Below, piece after piece: positions 1 to 10,385 of a DNA stretch of 64,000 nt (its first letter is position 1; each line of letters opens with the position of its first letter). The stretch lies in assembly GCF_021412585.1 (NCBI RefSeq), contig NZ_JAKCMI010000021.1:279267-343266 (forward strand). The letters run 5' to 3'. The notes under the pieces were generated by a model, which worked only from the letters and a program-made list of their open reading frames with translations, did not search any database and was not told the DNA's origin. Source of the DNA: Halomonas alkalisoli. Lineage in GTDB: Bacteria > Pseudomonadota > Gammaproteobacteria > Pseudomonadales > Halomonadaceae. The translations under genes were made by a program, and so were the position numbers.

Positions 1-329
1 CCACGCGGCTGATCGAACTGGCGTCACGCCAGCGCAACTTCGGCAGCGCCGTGAGGCTGATGCTCGACGAGGCGGTCATCGCCGATATCGTCGCCCGCCC
101 CGACGTACCCGAGCTGATCCGCACCTCGCCGCTGACCCGCCGCGAATGGCAGATCCTCGGCCTGATCCACGCCGGGCTTTCCAACGAGCAGATCGCCGAG
201 CAGCTCTCGGTGGCGCCCACCACGGTCAAGACGCATATCCGCAGCCTCTACCAGAAGCAGAACATCCGCCGCCGCGAGGAGGCCATCGCCCTGGCCGGCG
301 AGCTGCTGGCACGCATCCAGGGCGACTAG
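1..329 (+). CDS. malT: MalT transcriptional activator, C-terminal fragment (partial, 5' end outside window)
   Basis: The reading frame is open from the window edge (first full codon at base 3) and encodes the last 108 residues of a large LuxR/MalT-type ATP-dependent activator. What is visible is the DNA-binding end: the motif [14 protein letters not shown], then the helix-turn-helix SNEQIAEQL followed by [13 protein letters not shown], which matches my memory of the E. coli MalT C-terminus very closely. MalT binds maltotriose and ATP and activates the mal genes at GGGGA(T/G)GAGG boxes. The neighbours are an alpha-glucosidase and a MalEFGK transporter, which fits. The sensor and ATPase domains lie outside the window and cannot be judged. 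Confidence 0.9.
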   Translation, partial: TRLIELASRQRNFGSAVRLMLDEAVIADIVARPDVPELIRTSPLTRREWQILGLIHAGLSNEQIAEQLSVAPTTVKTHIRSLYQKQNIRRREEAIALAGELLARIQGD

Positions 330-450
330 CCCACCTCCTCCCCCCCTCTACGCCGTCTCCTCCGCCACCGGGAGGATTTCACCCACCCCCGCGCCGCGCA
401 CCATGGCCATGACGCCTATTCACCTCAAACACAACAAGGAACATGCGCAC
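330..450. promoter_or_regulatory. Intergenic region with MalT-box-like sites upstream of the glucosidase-malK operon
   Basis: Bases 334-343 read GGGGAGGAGG on the minus strand, an exact match to the remembered MalT-box consensus GGGGA(T/G)GAGG. A second copy with two mismatches, GCGGAGGAGA, lies at 356-365 on the same strand, 22 bp further on. A looser copy on the plus strand (CGGGAGGATT) starts near 370. The position between malT and the first mal operon gene suggests activator sites. No clear -10/-35 pair was found, which is usual for MalT-dependent promoters. GC-rich purine tracts can match such a consensus by chance. Confidence 0.45.
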
Positions 451-2099
451 ATGGCACAGGCTTCTCGCTACATAGGCCCCCAGGGCGCCGACTGGTGGCG
501 CGGCGCGGTGATCTACCAGATCTATCCACGCAGCTTCATGGACAGCCGCGGCGATGGCATCGGTGATCTGCAGGGGGTGATCGACCAGCTCGACTACATC
601 GCCTCCCTGAACGTCGACGCCATCTGGCTGTCACCCTTCTTCACCTCGCCGATGAAGGACTTCGGCTACGACATCAGCGACTATCGCGACGTCGACCCGA
701 TGTTCGGCAGCCTGGAGGACTTCGACCGCCTGGTGGAAGCGGCCCACGCCCGCGGCCTCAGGGTCACCATCGACCAGGTGCTGTCGCACAGCTCCGACCA
801 GCACGCCTGGTTCAGCGAGAGCCGCGCCAGCCGCGACAATCCCAAGGCGGATTGGTACGTGTGGGCCGATGCCCGCGCCGACGGCTCGCCGCCCACCAAC
901 TGGCAGTCGGTGTTCGGCGGCTCCAGCTGGCAGTGGGACACGCGTCGCTGCCAGTACTACCTGCACAACTTCCTGGCCAGCCAGCCGGATCTCAACTTCC
1001 ACAACCCGGCGGTGGTCGAGGCGATCCTCGGCGAGGTGCGCTTCTGGCTGGAGCGAGGCGTGGACGGCTTCCGCCTCGACGCGGTCAACTTCTGCACCCA
1101 CGGCAAGCTCGAGGACAACCCGCCCCGCGAGGACCTGGCAGAGGGCTTTCTCGGCTTGCGCCCCGACAACCCCTACGGCTTCCAGCGCCACCTTCACGAC
1201 AAGACCCAGCCGGACAACCTGGCCTTCCTCGAGAAGCTGCGCGCGCTGCTCGACGAGTACCCCGGCACCACCAGCGTCGGCGAGGTCGGCGACGACGACT
1301 CGCTGCGGGTGATGGCCGAGTACACCCAGGGCGGCAAGCGGCTGCACATGGCCTACTCCTTCGACCTGCTCGGCGAGCGCCACGACCCGTCCTTCCTGCA
1401 GCACACCCTCACCGAAATGGAGCAGCGCATCGATGACGGCTGGCCGTGCTGGGCGCTGGGCAACCACGACGTGGTGCGTCTCGCCACCCGCTGGCAGGCC
1501 GCCGACAATCCCGCCGCGCTGCGCCTCTACATGGCCTTCCTGCTCACCCAGCGCGGCAGCGTCTGCCTCTACCAGGGCGAGGAGCTGGGGCTGCCCGAGG
1601 CCCAGTTGAGCTTCGAACAGCTGGTCGACCCCGCCGGCATCACCTTCTGGCCGGCCTACAAGGGCCGCGACGGCTGCCGCACGCCTCAACCCTGGGTCGC
1701 CGATGCCCGGCACGCCGGCTTCAGCAGCGCCACACCCTGGCTGCCGGTGCCCGTCGAGCACGCCAACCTGGCGGTTGACCGGCAGGATGACGACCCGGCC
1801 TCGCTGCTCAACGCCTACCGCGCCTTCCTGGCCTTCCGCCGCGGGCAGCCCGCGCTGGTCAAGGGCGACGTGCGCTACCATTCGCTGCAGGGCGAGGTGA
1901 TGCGCTTCGAACGACGCTATCAGGGCGAACGCCTGCTGGTGGCCCTCAACTTCGCCGCCACTCCCTGCGAGGTCGCCGCCCCGGCCAGCGCCGAGCCACT
2001 GGCGGAAGCCCCGCCGCTGGTCAACGGCCGCTGGCAGAACGGCACCTTGACGCTACCCGCTTACGGCATTGCCATCGCGCGCTGCTCGGAGGACAACCC

Positions 2100-2112
<13 letters not shown>
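451..2112 (+). CDS. Alpha-glucosidase, GH13 family (oligo-1,6-glucosidase/HaG type)
   Basis: This is a cytoplasmic retaining alpha-glucosidase of 553 residues that hydrolyses alpha-glucosidic bonds of maltose-like sugars. It starts with the typical WWRGAVIYQIYPRSF, and the GH13 regions are in order: the nucleophile Asp210 in GFRLDAV, the acid/base Glu278 in SVGEVGD, and the transition-state Asp340 in GNHDVV. This spacing is close to that of the Halomonas H11 enzyme HaG. No signal peptide is visible. The start at 451 is preferred because AAGGA lies 10 bp upstream; the in-frame ATG at 403 lacks a ribosome site. The stop overlaps malK by 13 bp, so the two are probably translated together. Exact substrate preference (maltose, sucrose or isomaltose) cannot be read from sequence. 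Confidence 0.93.
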
Positions 2113-3215
<1,103 letters not shown>

Positions 3216-3232
3216 GTGCCGCCAAACGCCAG

Positions 3233-3269
3233 CGCCCCGGCCTCATTGGAGAGGCCGGGGCGTTTTTTT
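3233..3269 (+). terminator. Intrinsic terminator after malK
   Basis: A perfect 12-bp GC-rich stem (3233-3244 with 3251-3262) closes a 6-nt loop and is followed by seven T residues (3263-3269). This is a textbook Rho-independent terminator for the malT/glucosidase/malK strand. Confidence 0.93.
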
Positions 3270-3294
3270 CATTGCTGCCTTGCCAGACGACCAG

Positions 3295-3317
3295 AAAGCC
3301 CCGGTCAGTGACCGGGG
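3295..3317 (-). terminator. Probable terminator of the malEFG operon
   Basis: An 8-bp stem (CCCCGGTC with GACCGGGG, 3-nt loop) lies just past the malG stop. Read on the minus strand it is followed by CTTTCTGG, a short T-rich run. Confidence 0.5.
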
Positions 3318-3333
3318 TGAGCCGTACTCATTG

Positions 3334-4224
3334 TCAGCCCTTGACGCCGCCGGCAGTCAAGCCGCCGATGATCCAGCGCTGACAGATCAGGAAGGCGACG
3401 GTGATGGGCAGGCCGGAGAGCACCGCGGCGGCGGCGAAGTTACCCCAGCGCTGGTTGTGGTCGGCCAGGTACTGCTGGGCACCCACGGCGAGCGTCAGCT
3501 TGTGCTCGTCGACCAGCAGCACCGAGGCCATGGGGTACTCCATGATGCTCATCACGAAGGCGAGGATGAATACCACCATCAGGATCGGCACCGACAGCGG
3601 CAGCAGGATGTAGCGGAACGCCTGCCAGGTGCTGGCGCCGTCGACCATGGCGGCCTCCTCCAGCGAGCCGTCGATGGACTCGAAGTAGCCCTTGATGGTC
3701 CAGATATGCAGCGCCACGGCGCCCAGCGAGGCGACGATCAGCGCCCCGTGGGTGTTGATGCCAAGCCACGGCACCAGCTGGCCGAGGCGGTCGAACAGCG
3801 CGTAGAGCGCCACCAGCGAGAGCACCGCCGGGAACATCTGGAAGATCAGCATGCCCTTGAGGAGCGGCGCCTTGCCCTTGAAGCGCATGCGCGCGAAGGC
3901 GTAGGCGCTGGTGGTGGCGAGCATCAGGATCAGCAGCGACGACACCACCGCCACCTTGATCGAGTTCCACAGCCACAGCAGTACCGGGAACGGCGGCTGG
4001 ACCACGCTGCCGTCGGCACGCTCCCAGGGGATGCCCAGCGCCAGCGACCAGTGCTCCAGCGAGAAGCGTTCGGGGATCAGGCTGCCGGTGGCGAAGTTGC
4101 CCTCGCGAAACGAGATCGAGATCACCAGCAGCAGCGGAAAGACGATCAGCGAGACGAAGCCGATCAGGGCGAGATGCGCGCCCAGACGGCGGGCGCGGAT
4201 CGAGCGGGGTTGAACCATGGCCAT
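3334..4224 (-). CDS. malG: Maltose/maltodextrin ABC transporter permease MalG
   Basis: This inner-membrane permease subunit has 296 residues, the same length as E. coli MalG, and matches it from the first residues (MAMVQPRS) to the last (LTAGGVKG). The cytoplasmic EAA loop that contacts MalK is visible as [16 protein letters not shown]. Several hydrophobic segments fit the expected six membrane helices. It lies 15 bp after malF in the same operon and would form MalFGK2 with malF and two MalK subunits. Confidence 0.95.
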   Translation of the reverse strand: MAMVQPRSIRARRLGAHLALIGFVSLIVFPLLLVISISFREGNFATGSLIPERFSLEHWSLALGIPWERADGSVVQPPFPVLLWLWNSIKVAVVSSLLILMLATTSAYAFARMRFKGKAPLLKGMLIFQMFPAVLSLVALYALFDRLGQLVPWLGINTHGALIVASLGAVALHIWTIKGYFESIDGSLEEAAMVDGASTWQAFRYILLPLSVPILMVVFILAFVMSIMEYPMASVLLVDEHKLTLAVGAQQYLADHNQRWGNFAAAAVLSGLPITVAFLICQRWIIGGLTAGGVKG

Positions 4225-4239
4225 GACGGTTTCTCCTTA

Positions 4240-5853
4240 TCAGACCTTGACCTTGGATAGGCGCAGATTGAGCAGCGACATGCCCGCCACCAGCAGGAAG
4301 ATCAGGGTGGCGATGGCCGCCGCCAGCCCGAAGTCCTGGCCGGCATCCTGGAAGGCGATGCGGTAGGTGTAGCTGACCAGCAGGTCGGTGGTGCCCGCCG
4401 GGGTGCTGGCGCCGAGGATATCGGGGTTACCGCCGGTGAGCAGGGCGATCAGCACGAAGTTGTTGAAGTTGAAGGCGAAGGCGGCGATCAGCAGCGGCGT
4501 CAGGGGCTTGAGGATCAGCGGCAGGGTGATGGTCAGCATGTTGGTGAGCGGCCCCCCGCCGTCCACCGCCGAGGCCTCGTAGAGATCGCGGGGTATCGAC
4601 TGGATCAGGCCCATGCACAGCAGCAGCATGTAGGGGTAGCCGAGCCAGGTATTGACGATCAGCAGCATGCTGCGCGCCAGCCACGGGTCGGTAAACCACT
4701 CGGGGCGGATGCCGAACACCCCGTCGAGGATCATGTTCACCTCGCCGAAGTGCTGGTTGAACATGCCCTTGAAGATAAGGATCGAGATGAACGCCGGCAC
4801 CGCGTAGGGCAGGATCAGCAGCGTGCGGTAGATCGCCTTGCCGCGCAGCTGGTCCCACTGCAGCAGCGAGGCGAGGGTGAAGCCGACGACCAGGGTGAAC
4901 AGCACGGTGAGACCGGCGAAGGCGAAGGTCCAGACGAAGATCTGCATGAAGGGGCCGCGGATATCCGGGTCGGCGAAGATCCGCGTGTAGTTGTCCAGGC
5001 CCACCGCCACCGGCCAGCCCGGGGTGATGCGCTGGCCATCGTCGCTGACGAAGAAGCCGGTCTCGCGGTCCGGCGTCAGCACCCGGTCGTCGCGGCGATC
5101 ATGGAGCGAGCCGTCGTCGCGGGCCTCATAGCGGTCGAGCATGGGCGCGAAGTGGCGCAGCCCCGCCATGCGCAGTTCCAGGCCTTCCGGGGTCACCAGG
5201 CGCAGCGCCTGCAGGGCGTCGCGGGCGGCGATCACCTCGCGCATCTCGAGCGGCTCGGCGTCGAGGGCCTGGTGCAGCGGCTCGATCTCGATGCGCCGGG
5301 TGGCGTCGTCGTCGAGGTCGAGGGGCCCACTGATGAAGTGGGTGGCCCCCTCCAGGGCGGCCTCCAGTTCGGCATCGGCCTCGCCCTCCAGCGGGGGCTC
5401 CCCCTCGCGCTCCAGGGTGAGCCGCACCCGGTCACCCTCGCGATAGGCCTGGAAGGTGAAGGAAGCACCCTCCTCCTGATAGGTCCGCGCCAGCAGCTGA
5501 CCGCGCACCCGGTCCTCGCTGAGCAGGTTGCTGGAGCTGTAGTTGCTGAAGCTGATGCCGATGGTATAGAGCAGCGGGAAGATCACGAACACCCCGAGCC
5601 CCGCCACTGCCGGAAAGATGTAGCGGTGACTCATCAGGGTGCGCTTGGTGAACACCACCGCCAGCGAGGCGCCGAGCACCAGGAACAGCAGCGCGAACAT
5701 CCACTGGCCGTTGAGATGAAAGGCCAGCACCAGCCACATCAGGGTCAGCACCAGGGCCGCTACCAGGCCGCGCATGGCCCAGCGGGTATAGCGCTCGGCG
5801 ACATGCCGCGAACGGTGTCGCGGCAGGCCTCGGGAAGCGTTGGTCGTATACAT
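4240..5853 (-). CDS. malF: Maltose/maltodextrin ABC transporter permease MalF
   Basis: The 537-residue inner-membrane permease has the MalF hallmark of a very large periplasmic loop (P2, roughly residues 100-290) between early membrane helices; this loop docks the binding protein. The EAA motif is LYEASAVDGGGP, and the C-terminal region (TTDLLVSYTYRIAF, then LAAAIATLIFL) is close to E. coli MalF. The start at 5853 is chosen because GCAGGA lies 7 bp upstream; an in-frame ATG at 5901 has no ribosome site and sits 16 bp after the malE stop. It is transcribed between malE and malG. The P2 loop is acidic, as is common in halophiles. Confidence 0.94.
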   Translation of the reverse strand: MYTTNASRGLPRHRSRHVAERYTRWAMRGLVAALVLTLMWLVLAFHLNGQWMFALLFLVLGASLAVVFTKRTLMSHRYIFPAVAGLGVFVIFPLLYTIGISFSNYSSSNLLSEDRVRGQLLARTYQEEGASFTFQAYREGDRVRLTLEREGEPPLEGEADAELEAALEGATHFISGPLDLDDDATRRIEIEPLHQALDAEPLEMREVIAARDALQALRLVTPEGLELRMAGLRHFAPMLDRYEARDDGSLHDRRDDRVLTPDRETGFFVSDDGQRITPGWPVAVGLDNYTRIFADPDIRGPFMQIFVWTFAFAGLTVLFTLVVGFTLASLLQWDQLRGKAIYRTLLILPYAVPAFISILIFKGMFNQHFGEVNMILDGVFGIRPEWFTDPWLARSMLLIVNTWLGYPYMLLLCMGLIQSIPRDLYEASAVDGGGPLTNMLTITLPLILKPLTPLLIAAFAFNFNNFVLIALLTGGNPDILGASTPAGTTDLLVSYTYRIAFQDAGQDFGLAAAIATLIFLLVAGMSLLNLRLSKVKV

Positions 5854-5916
5854 GTCGATATCCTGCGGGAGCGGGCCGGCGGCATGGGTGCCGCCGGCCA
5901 TGGGCGTCGGGTAGGC

Positions 5917-7107
5917 TTACTGGCGCATGCGGCGCGCCGCGGCGTCGAGGGCTTCCCGTGGCGACTGGCGGCCGCTGCCGATATTCTGCAGCGCCGGCTC
6001 CATGGCGGCCCAGAAGGCGCCCATCTCGGGAATATTGGGCATCGGCATGCCGATCTCGGCGTTGGCCAGGGTCGCGGCGATATTGGCGTCGCTTTCCAAC
6101 TCTTCCTGATAGGCAATATGCGCCACCGCCCCCAGCGAGCCGTCGCTGTTGAAGGTGCGCATGCCGGCCTCGCTGAGCAGGTAGCTTTCGAGGAATTCCA
6201 CCGCCAGGAAGTCGTTGGGCGAGGCGGCATTGATCATCGCCGTCATCACGCCGTACATGGCCCGGGCGCGTTCGTCGCCGACCTTGGGCAGCAGCGCCAC
6301 GCCGTAGTCGATGCCGCTGCGCTCCAGGTTTGGCCAGGCCCAGGGGCCGCTGATCATGGTGGCCACCTCGCCGCGGTTGAAGCGGGTGTCGGCGATGCTG
6401 TAATCGGTGCCGCGGGGCAGCACGCCGCTGTCGATCAGCTCCACCAGCAGCTCGGCGCCCTGCACGGCACCCTCATTGTTGACGCCGATATCGCTGACGT
6501 CGAAGCCCTCCTCGGTCTGCTTGAAGGGGTAGCCGCCGTTGGCGGCGAGCAGCGGCCAGCCGTAGTAGGGCTCGCTGTAGTCGAACAGGATCGCCTTCTT
6601 GCCCTGCTCGACGAGCTCGGCGTCCAGCGCCACCAGCTCGGCGAAGCTCTGCGGCGCCTCGTCGACCAGCGCCTTGTTGTAGATCAGCCCCAGCGACTCC
6701 ACCGAGACCGGGTAGCCGTAGGTGTCGCCGTTCCACAGCGTGGCATCCCAGGTGAAGTCGAAGTAGTCGGCGCGGAAGCCATCGCCGGGTGAGAGCGGCG
6801 TGAGCAGGCCGCTCTGGGCCCACTCGCCGAGGCGGTCGTGGGCCCAGATCACGATATCGGGCCCCTGGCCGCTGCCGGCGGCCTGCTGGAAGCGGTCGGT
6901 GAGGTTATCGGGAAAGACCACCTCGACCTCGATGCCGGTCTCGTCGGTGAACTGGGCCGCCACCTCGCGAATGCCGTCCTGGCCCTTGTTGTCGCCCATC
7001 CAGATGGTCAGGCGGTCGTCGTCGAAGGCCAGTGCCGGCGCGGCTGCGGCGCCCAGCAGGGTGGCGGCGAGCAGTGGCGTGAAGCAGCGGCTTGGAGTGG
7101 TGTGCAT
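5917..7107 (-). CDS. malE: Periplasmic maltose/maltodextrin-binding protein MalE
   Basis: The 396-residue precursor has a clear signal peptide with predicted cleavage after ALA near residue 27. The mature part begins FDDDRLTIWMGDNKGQDG and contains the MalE-type segments DIVIWAHDRLGEWAQSG and YGYPVSVESLGLIYNK, so it is a family 1 solute-binding protein that delivers maltose and maltodextrins to MalFGK2. It is first in the leftward malEFG operon. The upstream region holds MalT-box-like repeats. No lipobox is present, so a soluble periplasmic protein is expected. Confidence 0.94.
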   Translation of the reverse strand: MHTTPSRCFTPLLAATLLGAAAAPALAFDDDRLTIWMGDNKGQDGIREVAAQFTDETGIEVEVVFPDNLTDRFQQAAGSGQGPDIVIWAHDRLGEWAQSGLLTPLSPGDGFRADYFDFTWDATLWNGDTYGYPVSVESLGLIYNKALVDEAPQSFAELVALDAELVEQGKKAILFDYSEPYYGWPLLAANGGYPFKQTEEGFDVSDIGVNNEGAVQGAELLVELIDSGVLPRGTDYSIADTRFNRGEVATMISGPWAWPNLERSGIDYGVALLPKVGDERARAMYGVMTAMINAASPNDFLAVEFLESYLLSEAGMRTFNSDGSLGAVAHIAYQEELESDANIAATLANAEIGMPMPNIPEMGAFWAAMEPALQNIGSGRQSPREALDAAARRMRQ

Positions 7108-7240
7108 AGGTCATGCCCCATTGTTGTTATCGAGGAAGTATCGTTGACCCGACCAGCCTCGCCAATCGGCGCTGCGGATGGCTCCTCCTCGGGGGGCGTA
7201 GGAGTGGCGTAAGCGTGGGGCGTAGATGGCGCAGCCGCAA
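7108..7240 (-). promoter_or_regulatory. malE upstream region with repeated MalT-box-like motifs
   Basis: Three direct repeats of the type G(G/T)GGCGTA(G/A) lie on the plus strand at 7193-7202, 7204-7213 and 7217-7226. The first agrees with GGGGAGGAGG at 8 of 10 positions. On the minus strand 7181-7190 reads GAGGAGGAGC, also 8 of 10. The spacing (11 and 13 bp) and placement upstream of malE suggest an activator array, but none is a perfect box. Confidence 0.35.
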
Positions 7241-7244
7241 ACGA

Positions 7245-7268
7245 CGACGCCCGCAGAAGCGGGCGTCG
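7245..7268 (-). terminator. Possible terminator after zapE
   Basis: A perfect 10-bp stem (7245-7254 with 7259-7268) has the loop AGAA. On the minus strand it is followed by TCGTCGTTTGCGG, which is only weakly T-rich. It lies about 75 bp beyond the zapE stop. Confidence 0.4.
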
Positions 7269-7341
7269 GTAGCCTAGGCGATGGGCCACGCGGGGTGATT
7301 CGTATCCGGCCTGCGTCGGTATGGCGCCGTGTGCTGGCCTC

Positions 7342-8487
7342 TCACCGGCTACCGAACCGCGCCAGCTGCATCTCCTGCAGGCGGCTCAGGGCGCGACGGA
7401 ACGGGAAGGCGAGATAGCCCCGGGGATAGAGCTCCTCCATGGCCACCTCGGCTTCCACGTAGAGCGGCACGCGGCGGTCGTAGCACTCGTCGACCAGGGC
7501 GATGAAACGACGTACGCCGTCGTCGCGGCGCGAGAGCGGCGGCAGCTCCCTCTCCCCGGCCTCGACACGCTCGATACCATCCTCGGTACCACGCGCGATG
7601 CTCCCGTCAGCACTGGCATCGCTCAAGCGTGGCACTTCACCGAGCAGGATGTGATCGAAGCCATCGACCAGGGCGATGAAGTCCAGCGCCGCCAGCGGCT
7701 GTTCGCACAATGCCGCGTAGCGACACCACAGGACCCGCTCGCTGCGCCGCTCCACCGCAATCCGGCGATGCCCCAGCTCGATGAACTCGGCGCTGGGCTC
7801 GCTGCCCTTCGCCTCGTCCGCACTCAGCCGGTCGAAGAGCGCCGCGAGGGCGCCAGGTCGGCCGGGTTCGCTCACCCAGTAGCGCTGGCAGGGCTTGCCC
7901 GGATGCAGCCGGTGGTCCTGTCCGCCATCCAGTTCGATCACCTCCATGTAATGCGTCATGGCCGCCACGGCAGGCAGGAAGCGATCGCGGTTGAAACCGT
8001 CGGCATAGAGCCCGTCGGGCGCCTGATTCGATGTGCACACCAGCACGAGTCCCTCGTCGAACAGCGCGCCCAGCAGCCGGCCGAGCAGCATGGCATCGGC
8101 GATATCATTGACGAACAGCTCGTCGAGGCACAGCACCCGCACCTCCGCCGCAAGCTCCCGCGCCAACGCGGTGAGCGGGTCGGCGGTGCCGCTCAGCTGG
8201 AACTGGCGCTGGTGCACCCAGCGCATGAAATGGTGGAAATGCAGGCGTCGGGCGGGAACCTGGAGGTGTCGATGGAAGCCGTCCATCAGCCAGGTCTTGC
8301 CGCGGCCCACCGGGCCCCAGAGATAGACGCCGGGTATGGCCCGGCGGCCTCCCGATGCCGCTTCTTCGTGCAGCGCCTGATAGCAGGCGTCGAGGCGGGC
8401 GGCGGCAACCCGCTGCGCCTCGTCCGGGGCGAAGCCCTGGCGCTCCACCGCCTCCCGGTACAAGGCCAGGGGCGAGGCGGCCGTCAT
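7342..8487 (-). CDS. zapE: Cell-division-associated AFG1-family ATPase ZapE
   Basis: The 381-residue P-loop ATPase has Walker A GPVGRGKTW, Walker B in VLCLDELFVNDIADAMLLG, sensor CTSNQAPDGLY and the family end LSRLQEMQ. In E. coli ZapE associates with the Z-ring and is needed under heat or low oxygen. The true ATG at 8487 overlaps the stop of the upstream GNAT gene (ATGA), which implies translational coupling. An open frame extends 64 codons upstream but is just the shadow of the GNAT gene. Its place at the end of the ast operon is unusual compared with its common position near rpsI/rplM. Confidence 0.93.
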   Translation of the reverse strand: MTAASPLALYREAVERQGFAPDEAQRVAAARLDACYQALHEEAASGGRRAIPGVYLWGPVGRGKTWLMDGFHRHLQVPARRLHFHHFMRWVHQRQFQLSGTADPLTALARELAAEVRVLCLDELFVNDIADAMLLGRLLGALFDEGLVLVCTSNQAPDGLYADGFNRDRFLPAVAAMTHYMEVIELDGGQDHRLHPGKPCQRYWVSEPGRPGALAALFDRLSADEAKGSEPSAEFIELGHRRIAVERRSERVLWCRYAALCEQPLAALDFIALVDGFDHILLGEVPRLSDASADGSIARGTEDGIERVEAGERELPPLSRRDDGVRRFIALVDECYDRRVPLYVEAEVAMEELYPRGYLAFPFRRALSRLQEMQLARFGSR

Positions 8488-8957
8488 GCCTCTAGCCGGC
8501 GCAGCATGATGGTGACGTTCTCGCCCCGGTAGCTCAGCTCTTCGTGCTCGCACCAGCCGAGTCGACGATAGAGCCCCTGCTGGTCGGGGGTGTACAGGTA
8601 GAACTGGCCGACACCACAGGCGGCGGCCTCCTCTTCGACGCGGCGGATCAGCCTGGCGGCGATGCCCCATCCGCGCCACTCCGGCAGCACGAACACCGAG
8701 GCCAGCCAGGGCGTGAGCTCGCGACGGGAGTCCATGTCCTCTGCCATCAGCGCCGCCGTCCCCACCGGCCGATCGCCCTGCATGGCCACGAACACCGACG
8801 GCACGCCGCCGTCACCGCACTCGCGGCGGAAGGCCTCGCGGTATGACTCCGGGTTACTGCCGGGGTGCAGGTGCCCCCATTCGGCGTAGGTCCAGCTCGC
8901 CACCGTGGCGACATGGATTGAGTCGGGGTTCAAGCGCACGATGCTGAGATCTCGCAT
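8484..8957 (-). CDS. GNAT-family N-acetyltransferase
   Basis: The 157-residue protein has the GNAT acetyl-CoA-binding core: SVFVLPEWRGWGIAARLI (the V-x-x-x-x-R/Q-x-x-G-x-G/A region), followed by LYTPDQQGLYRRLGW, the usual motif B. The substrate is unknown. The ATG at 8957 is preferred over one at 8990 because AAGGA lies 4 bp before it, though this spacing is short. It is 63 bp downstream of astB and is coupled to zapE by an ATGA overlap, so it probably belongs to the ast transcript. An acetyltransferase in an arginine-degradation operon might act on a related amine or amino acid, but this is a guess. Confidence 0.85.
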   Translation of the reverse strand: MRDLSIVRLNPDSIHVATVASWTYAEWGHLHPGSNPESYREAFRRECGDGGVPSVFVAMQGDRPVGTAALMAEDMDSRRELTPWLASVFVLPEWRGWGIAARLIRRVEEEAAACGVGQFYLYTPDQQGLYRRLGWCEHEELSYRGENVTIMLRRLEA

Positions 8958-9020
8958 GATGTCCTTATCCAGGGTTACGTCTCTGCCCACCCAACTGGCA
9001 TGGATATCTTACGCACAAGG

Positions 9021-10385
9021 CTACCCCAGTTGAAACGGGTAGACCGAACCGATCGCCAGGATGCGGGTGAGTTCGTCCAGCGCCGTCAGGGTCTCGTCGG
9101 CCAGCTGCGGATCGGCCAGGTCGTCGGGCGCCAGGCGGTCGCGATAGTGACGCTCGACCCAGGTGGTCAGCTCGTCATGAAGCCCGTCGTTGAGCAGCAC
9201 CCGGCCGGTCAGGGCCGATCGCTCCACCTGCGAGAGTGCCACCCGCAGACGCAGGCAGGCCGGGCCGCCACCGTTGCGCATGCTCTGCTTGACGTCCTTG
9301 ACGATCACTTCCCCGATGGGGTTGTTGCCCGCCAGCAGGTGATCCTGGATGGTGCGCCACACCGCCTCGCGCTCCTGGCACTCGCCGGGAACCACCAGGG
9401 TCATGCTGCCATCGGCATTGGTCAGCAGCTGGGAGTTGAACAGGTAGGAGGCCACGGCGTCCTCGAGGCTCACCGCCTCCAGCGGCACCCGTACCGGGAT
9501 CAGGGGCGTCGCCATCTTGCGGCGCAGCTCGTCGAGGGTCGCCCCCTCGTCGAGGAAAGCCATCTCGTGGTAGAGCAGCACCGGGCCGTTGCCCACCGCG
9601 ATCACGTCGTTGTGGAACACGCCGGCATCGATGGCATCGGGATGCTGCTGGGCGAACACCGCCTGGTCGTCGCTCAAGCCGTGCTGACGGGCCACCGCCT
9701 GGCTCGCCTCCAGGGTCTGGCGGGCCGGGAACTTCTGCGGCTCGATGCGCCCGCCGAAGGCCTGGCGGCCGTAGACGAAGAGGTGCACACCGGCCTCGCC
9801 GTGCTCGCCACAGAGCCGGGTGTGGTTGGCCGCCCCCTCGTCGGAGAAGGCCGGGGTCGCCGGCAGCACCGAATGGTGGGCGAAGTGGCGCTCGTCATGG
9901 AAGATCGCCGCCAGCACGCGCCCGGTGGTCTCCGGCTCCAGGTAGCGGTGAAAGCTCGACTGCAGGTTGGCCGGGGTGAAATGCACCCGCCCATCCGGCG
10001 CATCGCGGCTCGGCGTCACCGTACCGGCGTTGGCCGTCCACATGCTCGACGCCGAACACACCGCCCGCAGCACCTGGGGCGCCTCCCTGGCGGCACGGGC
10101 CAGCACCTCGGAATTGCTGCCAGTGAAGCCCAGCGCCCGCAGGGCGCCGAGATCCGGCCGCTGCTGGGGCGGCAACACGCCCTGGGCGTAGCCGGCGTCC
10201 ATCAGCGCCTTCATCTTGGCGAGCCCCTGCAGCGCGGCCTCACGCGGGTTGGAGACCAGGCCGCCATGGCTCATGGAAGCGACGTTGCCGTGGGCCAGCC
10301 CCGAGTAGTTGTGGGTCGGCCCCACCAGGCCGTCGAAATTGACTTCCCGGTAGCTCTCGTCGCGCAGCGTCACAGCGTCGCTCAT
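9021..10385 (-). CDS. astB: N-succinylarginine dihydrolase AstB
   Basis: This enzyme converts N2-succinylarginine to N2-succinylornithine, ammonia and CO2, the second AST step. The 454-residue length matches AstB (about 447). The N-terminus [19 protein letters not shown] is diagnostic; the family's catalytic His and Cys are expected in the conserved blocks but were not mapped individually. The ATG at 10385 overlaps the astD stop (ATGA), continuing a chain of coupled genes. It is a cytoplasmic enzyme. Confidence 0.95.
   Translation of the reverse strand: MSDAVTLRDESYREVNFDGLVGPTHNYSGLAHGNVASMSHGGLVSNPREAALQGLAKMKALMDAGYAQGVLPPQQRPDLGALRALGFTGSNSEVLARAAREAPQVLRAVCSASSMWTANAGTVTPSRDAPDGRVHFTPANLQSSFHRYLEPETTGRVLAAIFHDERHFAHHSVLPATPAFSDEGAANHTRLCGEHGEAGVHLFVYGRQAFGGRIEPQKFPARQTLEASQAVARQHGLSDDQAVFAQQHPDAIDAGVFHNDVIAVGNGPVLLYHEMAFLDEGATLDELRRKMATPLIPVRVPLEAVSLEDAVASYLFNSQLLTNADGSMTLVVPGECQEREAVWRTIQDHLLAGNNPIGEVIVKDVKQSMRNGGGPACLRLRVALSQVERSALTGRVLLNDGLHDELTTWVERHYRDRLAPDDLADPQLADETLTALDELTRILAIGSVYPFQLG

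Noticed and set aside
4750..6792. 680-codon open frame on the plus strand
   Set aside because: It lies antisense to malF and malE, has shadow-type composition (His/Gly/Val/Gln-rich), and the opposite strand encodes well-conserved proteins.
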